Part shown: positions 20,305-23,166 of the stretch, piece after piece
Layout: every line of letters begins with the position of its first letter
Numbering within the stretch: the stretch's first letter is position 1
Source of the DNA: a virus
IMG/VR virus record: IMGVR_UViG_3300040759_000057
Span: 1-23,166 of that record
Strand: one strand, 5' to 3'
Length of the DNA: 23,166 bases
Notes under the pieces: model-generated
The model's input: the letters and a program-made list of their open reading frames with translations, nothing else
Database searches by the model: none
What the model was told of the DNA's origin: nothing
Position numbers and translations under genes: made by a program

Positions 20305-20318
20305 AGAAATAAAATGAT

Positions 20319-20957
20319 CTAAGCAGCCTCAGTCATTGTTTCTTCCAAAACTGCAAAATTTGTCACAACAAACCTACCATACGTTGGTCTGAAATCACCA
20401 ACCCCGATAAGACGACCAGCCGTTTGTAAAGAATCGTTTAAGTCCATAGGAGAAATGTATTCAGGAATATTGATCAACAGATCGAATGTCGCTTTCCAGC
20501 CGGCATGCATAGCAGGCCGTACGCGGTTTACACCGGCCCTTTGAATCACAACACGTCTTTTATCTTCATAATCCCATTCTTTTGTTCCAAGAGAGGCAAG
20601 AGAGGTCAGTGTGACGATAGCAGCTTTGTAAAGATCCATAGCCGATTTACGAGGTGACCGAGGATCTTGCTTAAATTTGGCAGCGTTGATCAAACTCATT
20701 CTCAGATATTCACCGGGTATACACAGAAAACCATTCTCATCTCGATAAACATATGTTTCGAGATCGTCTGTTTTTTTGGCTTTTGAACCCTTTTTAGCCG
20801 CAGATTTCATTTCAACCGATTCACAATTCCATCTATGAAAAAGAATGTCTGCCGTCCCTTGAATCGTTACATTTGCTTGATAAGGATATGACATTTCGAT
20901 AAGCTCTTTTGAGCCGTTTGTAGGCACTTCACCGCCTATATTTTTTGTTTTGGCCAT
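20319..20957 (-). CDS. RAMP/Cas7-like protein flanked by pentamer arrays, 212 aa
   Basis: The ATG has AGAAGG 8 nt upstream. After a ~22-residue polar start, a first strand reads YQANVTIQGTADILFHRW. A Lys-rich loop follows (residues ~51-65), then YRDENGFLCIPGEYLRMSLI (71-90), which resembles the IPGSSLKG-type helix start of RAMP-family Cas7 proteins. Residues 134-149 are basic (RRVVIQRAGVNRVRP). Residues 181-196 (GRLIGVGDFRPTYGRF) look like the glycine-rich loop of RAMPs. I also recall unnamed phage proteins with the same order of motifs. There are no other Cas genes and no CRISPR array. The gene stands alone in a terminator-bounded unit whose 5' and 3' UTRs are pentamer-periodic. A protein binding single-stranded RNA or DNA in a filament is the best inference. 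Alternative: a phage recombination protein. Confidence 0.65.
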   Translation of the reverse strand: MAKTKNIGGEVPTNGSKELIEMSYPYQANVTIQGTADILFHRWNCESVEMKSAAKKGSKAKKTDDLETYVYRDENGFLCIPGEYLRMSLINAAKFKQDPRSPRKSAMDLYKAAIVTLTSLASLGTKEWDYEDKRRVVIQRAGVNRVRPAMHAGWKATFDLLINIPEYISPMDLNDSLQTAGRLIGVGDFRPTYGRFVVTNFAVLEETMTEAA

Positions 20958-20982
20958 TTTGAAACCTTCTTAAAATATTAAT

Positions 20983-21056
20983 AATCCATACCATATGCTT
21001 GGTACCGCGCCCGGCCTATCCATTCCCAACAATTGCCTGCCGAATCTGGACTTACC
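20983..21056 (-). repeat. Pentamer-periodic tract 4, in the 5' leader of the RAMP-like gene
   Basis: Eleven 5-mers in phase at 21002-21056 (seven start with GG on the minus strand; examples GGATA, GGCCG, GGCAG). Three or four more follow after a one-base phase slip to 20983. It ends about 25 nt before the start codon, leaving the AGAAGG site free. Confidence 0.8.
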
Positions 21057-21070
21057 AAACTTAAATTTGA

Positions 21071-21076
21071 AATATA
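21071..21076 (-). promoter_or_regulatory. Weak -10 candidate for the RAMP-like unit
   Basis: TATATT on the minus strand lies between the upstream terminator and tract 4. No clear -35 is found. Some promoter is expected between 21057 and 21118 if the terminator upstream is efficient. Confidence 0.3.
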
Positions 21077-21118
21077 CATACAACATACCATCCCTTTATG
21101 CAAGCAATATTTTTAGAC

Positions 21119-21145
21119 AAAAAAAAGAGGGGAAAATTCCCCTCT
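21119..21145 (-). terminator. Intrinsic terminator ending the terminase transcript
   Basis: AGAGGGGAA and TTCCCCTCT form a nine-pair stem with a minimal AT loop (21126-21145), followed on the minus strand by seven U (complement of 21119-21125). It separates the terminase operon and tract 5 from the RAMP-like unit. Confidence 0.9.
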
Positions 21146-21147
21146 GA

Positions 21148-21202
21148 TAACCATGCCACAGATTGCCCTGCCACGGCACACTATATCACGCCATAGCCCG
21201 CC
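21148..21202 (-). repeat. Pentamer-periodic tract 5, 3' UTR of the terminase transcript
   Basis: Eleven 5-mers in phase between the stop of the 79-aa gene and the terminator. On the minus strand six start with GG (for example GGCGG, GGCAT), four carry one substitution, and one (TCTGT) departs at both positions. It shows that the pentamer pattern also sits outside the 212-aa gene's own transcript. Confidence 0.75.
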
Positions 21203-21229
21203 TTGTGTAATTACAACCAAGAGCGGATC

Positions 21230-21469
21230 TTACTCCGCTTCCTCACAGCGATAAACGCCTCTTTCAAATTTTAAAATCCCTTCCTCGATCAACATATCAA
21301 CAATATCTTCGATTAGCCATTTCTTATCCATGAAATATATCACAAAAGCCGCTGACGCATAATCTATAGTCCATTTGCCTGTGATATCATTGAGAACATC
21401 GGAGGCTTCGCAGGCTTTGTCGAAAGCCAACTTAGATATTCTCTCGAGTCCTAGTTTTTTCTCTTTCAT
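21230..21469 (-). CDS. Small helical hypothetical protein, 79 aa
   Basis: It begins MKEKKLGLERISKLAFDKA and continues as a compact helical domain (DVLNDITGKWTIDYASAAF, DKKWLIEDIVDMLIEEGIL) ending in RCEEAE. The C-terminal half reads like a small winged-helix or helical-bundle domain. The ribosome-binding site is weak (AAAGAA) and the start overlaps the end of the 61-aa gene by 38 nt, suggesting coupling. It is the last gene before tract 5 and the terminator. It could be a regulator of the unit, but this is only from position. Confidence 0.6.
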   Translation of the reverse strand: MKEKKLGLERISKLAFDKACEASDVLNDITGKWTIDYASAAFVIYFMDKKWLIEDIVDMLIEEGILKFERGVYRCEEAE

Positions 21470-21617
21470 ACATTTCTTTGTAATGTCCGACCAAATTATT
21501 CATTCTTACGAAGTTCTTATGCTGTGTGTTAAACATTCTCCTATACTCGATGAGTATGTAAAAACAAATGAAGTTCACGATACATAAGAAAAAGAGCTCA
21601 ATCTGGAGCATTATCAT
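21432..21617 (-). CDS. Small single-TM protein, 61 aa
   Basis: GAGGTAGTGA precedes the ATG. Residues 5-24 are a transmembrane helix (QIELFFLCIVNFICFYILI). The rest is a charged helix (NTQHKNFVRMNNLVGHYKEM) ending TRTRENI. It overlaps the 52-aa gene upstream by 20 nt and the 79-aa gene downstream by 38 nt. A spanin- or holin-like role is possible. No family is recognised. Confidence 0.5.
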   Translation of the reverse strand: MIMLQIELFFLCIVNFICFYILIEYRRMFNTQHKNFVRMNNLVGHYKEMYEREKTRTRENI

Positions 21618-21756
21618 TCACTACCTCGAAGGCTTTCTTGGCTTGTTCAGCTATCGATTTGGTTTCTTCGATGGCAAAATCTGCCTCTTCTACCCATTCT
21701 CCTTGACCAAACCATTCGATTTTCTGCTCTGAGGAGTACTTATGCATCATTTCCAT
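21598..21756 (-). CDS. Small acidic hypothetical protein, 52 aa
   Basis: The ATG follows the terminase stop without a gap (TAAATG), with AGGGG 8 nt upstream. The protein has an aromatic segment (EWFGQGEWVEEADFAIEE) and an acidic/lysine helix (ETKSIAEQAKKAFEVVND). Tight linkage to the large terminase suggests a packaging accessory, but it is far shorter than usual small terminases and no DNA-binding motif is seen. Confidence 0.65.
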   Translation of the reverse strand: MEMMHKYSSEQKIEWFGQGEWVEEADFAIEETKSIAEQAKKAFEVVNDNAPD

Positions 21757-23037
21757 TTAGAATCCCCTCGGTCCAAATCTATTTTGCATGTATTCCCTTT
21801 GCTGTCTCTGTAAAGCCACGTCATCGAAATAGGCTGGTCTATGCGAGTAAACGGCGTACCTCAATGCATCCATACAATGGTCATCCTGTTTCAACGGATT
21901 GTCTTCTCCTCTTTCTGAGGCCTTCGGATCCCAAACGTAGGATTCTATTTCTCGGATGGTATTTGTGCAACGATCTAAAACATAAAGATTGCCATCTCTC
22001 ATTTCAGAGACCATATGGGTGATTCCATTATAGACATCATTGTTAGCATCGATAGGATGAAAGCCTTTGCGTCTAAGCTCTTCTTTCATCGCCGCAGCAG
22101 ATGGATCAATGTAAAGCTGCTTTACTCCGTATGGGCTAAGAAACTCTTGTACATCATTTGCGTATTCCAGATTGGTCTTTGCCCTTCCTGTTGCTTTACG
22201 ATCCCAGAAATATTCATCTTCCACCCACAGGATAGGACCAGACTGATCATAGCGACCCGTGGAAACACCAATGACAACACAAGCAAAAGCATTCGATGTA
22301 CCAACATCCATACCAGCGATAAAATATTCGGCAGCCCTCGGAGCTTTTTTACGCACATGGAATTTGCTGTCAAAGAAATCAAAAATAGCACCTTCTGCGA
22401 GACACCATTCTCCAAGATAATTTCTTCGATAAAACACACCTGTGCTATTGGCTATCCTTTTTTTGTAATCCGGAGGGACGAAGGGATTATCATCGAGAGT
22501 GAAGTGCAAAGAATAGTAATTCTTATCTCCTCGGATACCTGAATCGATCCATTGCTTGATGATATGAGATGGATACGTTGGGTTCATTGAACCAAAACCC
22601 ATGCTCCATGGACAACTGAGTCGCGAATCGAGCATCAGGAGAACTTCGAGAGGATAAAGCGTCATTTCATCACCCAGAAAAAGCGACATTGTCTTTCCTT
22701 GAATATGACCAGTAGCAGATCTATCTTTGATTCCAACCGTTTTGATCTCTTTATCTTTGAAGTGGAGTATACCCCTGCCAGGAGCCCATGTACAAAAAGG
22801 GCGGAAGATCGAAAACTGTGGAGAATTTAGGATCAAACTTATGACATTATCAAAAATTGTCGTTGAACTTTTCCCGCCAATCCAAATATTGTCATCTGGA
22901 CAGCTATTTACAGCTTGCATAAAACGAAATGTTGAGGCATTTGTCTTACCAGAGCGGACCGAACCATGTGCAAAGTTCCATTTGGCAGTACTGTTGAGGA
23001 TAAATTCGATTTGCTTAGGAGCAAGTGGTAGATTCAT
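21757..23037 (-). CDS. terL: Terminase large subunit, 426 aa
   Basis: The ATPase domain has Walker A GSVRSGKT (residues 25-32) and Walker B SLFLGDE (118-124). A motif GFGSMNPTYPSHIIKQW follows (coupling region). The nuclease domain (RNase H-like) shows acidic residues in AGMDVGTSNAF (Asp244), LYIDPSAA (Asp311) and DDHCMDALRYAV (Asp385-386 and Asp390). These match phage Terminase_3/6-type enzymes that drive DNA into proheads and cut it. Length is typical. No good ribosome-binding site precedes the ATG, and a plus-strand gene starts 32 nt away. The small subunit is not identified in the window. Confidence 0.93.
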   Translation of the reverse strand: MNLPLAPKQIEFILNSTAKWNFAHGSVRSGKTNASTFRFMQAVNSCPDDNIWIGGKSSTTIFDNVISLILNSPQFSIFRPFCTWAPGRGILHFKDKEIKTVGIKDRSATGHIQGKTMSLFLGDEMTLYPLEVLLMLDSRLSCPWSMGFGSMNPTYPSHIIKQWIDSGIRGDKNYYSLHFTLDDNPFVPPDYKKRIANSTGVFYRRNYLGEWCLAEGAIFDFFDSKFHVRKKAPRAAEYFIAGMDVGTSNAFACVVIGVSTGRYDQSGPILWVEDEYFWDRKATGRAKTNLEYANDVQEFLSPYGVKQLYIDPSAAAMKEELRRKGFHPIDANNDVYNGITHMVSEMRDGNLYVLDRCTNTIREIESYVWDPKASERGEDNPLKQDDHCMDALRYAVYSHRPAYFDDVALQRQQREYMQNRFGPRGF

Positions 23038-23069
23038 AATTAAATTTTTAGTCTAAAATCGGAGAAACT

Positions 23070-23166
23070 ATGTCAAAAGTCAAGGAAGAAATTGAAAATA
23101 TGATTCGCGATAAGATTGATTATGTCTGGAATACCGAAGACAAAAAGGTTGAGGCCATCATAACAT
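23070..23166 (+). CDS. Partial gene leaving the window on the plus strand
   Basis: GGAGAAACT precedes an ATG at 23070 and the frame is open to the right edge (32 codons): MSKVKEEIENMIRDKIDYVW and on. The visible part is a charged helix. It is divergent from the terminase and could be the first gene of another module. Nothing more can be said. Confidence 0.6.
   Translation, partial: MSKVKEEIENMIRDKIDYVWNTEDKKVEAIIT

Noticed and set aside
20027-20318. CRISPR array or iteron origin
   Set aside because: There is no conserved repeat of 20 nt or more with spacers. Only two of every five positions are kept, so the tracts are pentamer-periodic rather than repeat-spacer. No replication gene is adjacent.
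20027-20318. Decayed coding sequence downstream of the 212-aa gene
   Set aside because: Period is 5, not 3, stops occur in all frames, and the same pattern recurs at 20983-21056 and 21148-21202 unrelated to any frame.
22015-22542. 175-codon plus-strand frame opposite the terminase
   Set aside because: It is the complement of conserved terminase nuclease sequence, has no supporting start signal, and is a typical shadow ORF.

Overview
The window is a block of the virion-morphogenesis region of a tailed double-stranded DNA phage (or prophage) of low to moderate G+C. Nearly all genes lie on the minus strand and run, in transcription order, from the large terminase at the right edge (23037) to a tail-fibre-type protein and two small genes at the left edge. 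The gene set is that of a short-tailed (podovirus-like) virus: large terminase, P22-like portal, scaffold, N4-gp56-type major capsid protein, a neck/adaptor protein, a ~1000-residue tail-hub-like protein and three candidate ejection proteins. There is no tape measure, tail tube or sheath. No integrase, tRNA or rRNA is visible. The host cannot be named from the sequence.

Layout from right to left. 23070-23166: start of a plus-strand gene leaving the window, divergent from the terminase. 21230-23037: terminase, then three small genes. 19998-21202: an unusual self-contained unit. A 212-residue protein with RAMP/Cas7-like sequence features is flanked on both sides by long non-coding tracts with a strict 5-nt period. 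Read on the coding (minus) strand, nearly every pentamer starts with GG or with GG carrying one substitution. Intrinsic terminators at 21119-21145 and 19998-20026 bound the unit, and a fifth tract ends the terminase transcript just before the first terminator. 16268-19926: TTG-started portal, a 23-residue membrane peptide, an HNH endonuclease and four small genes, including a 29-residue zinc-ribbon ORF. 15799-16296: an inverted plus-strand gene next to a 38-bp palindrome. 12038-15701: scaffold, two small proteins, a divergent promoter region with a structured capsid leader, major capsid protein and a capsid-associated beta-module protein. 2342-11988: neck, hub and ejection genes. 1889-2358: a three-gene plus-strand cassette of tiny coiled-coil and membrane proteins. 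1-1740: repeat-rich fibre protein and two small genes.

Terminase and portal package DNA into a capsid built from the major capsid protein on the scaffold. The 405-aa and 1013-aa proteins would build the neck and short tail, the three helical proteins probably enter the cell with the DNA, and the 427-aa protein is the probable host-contact fibre. Several structural proteins share beta-sandwich modules that seem to have spread by duplication. The item most worth attention is the RAMP-like gene inside its pentamer-periodic arrays: sequence and layout suggest a protein that polymerises on, or reads, a nucleic acid with a 5-nt repeat unit. That function is inference.
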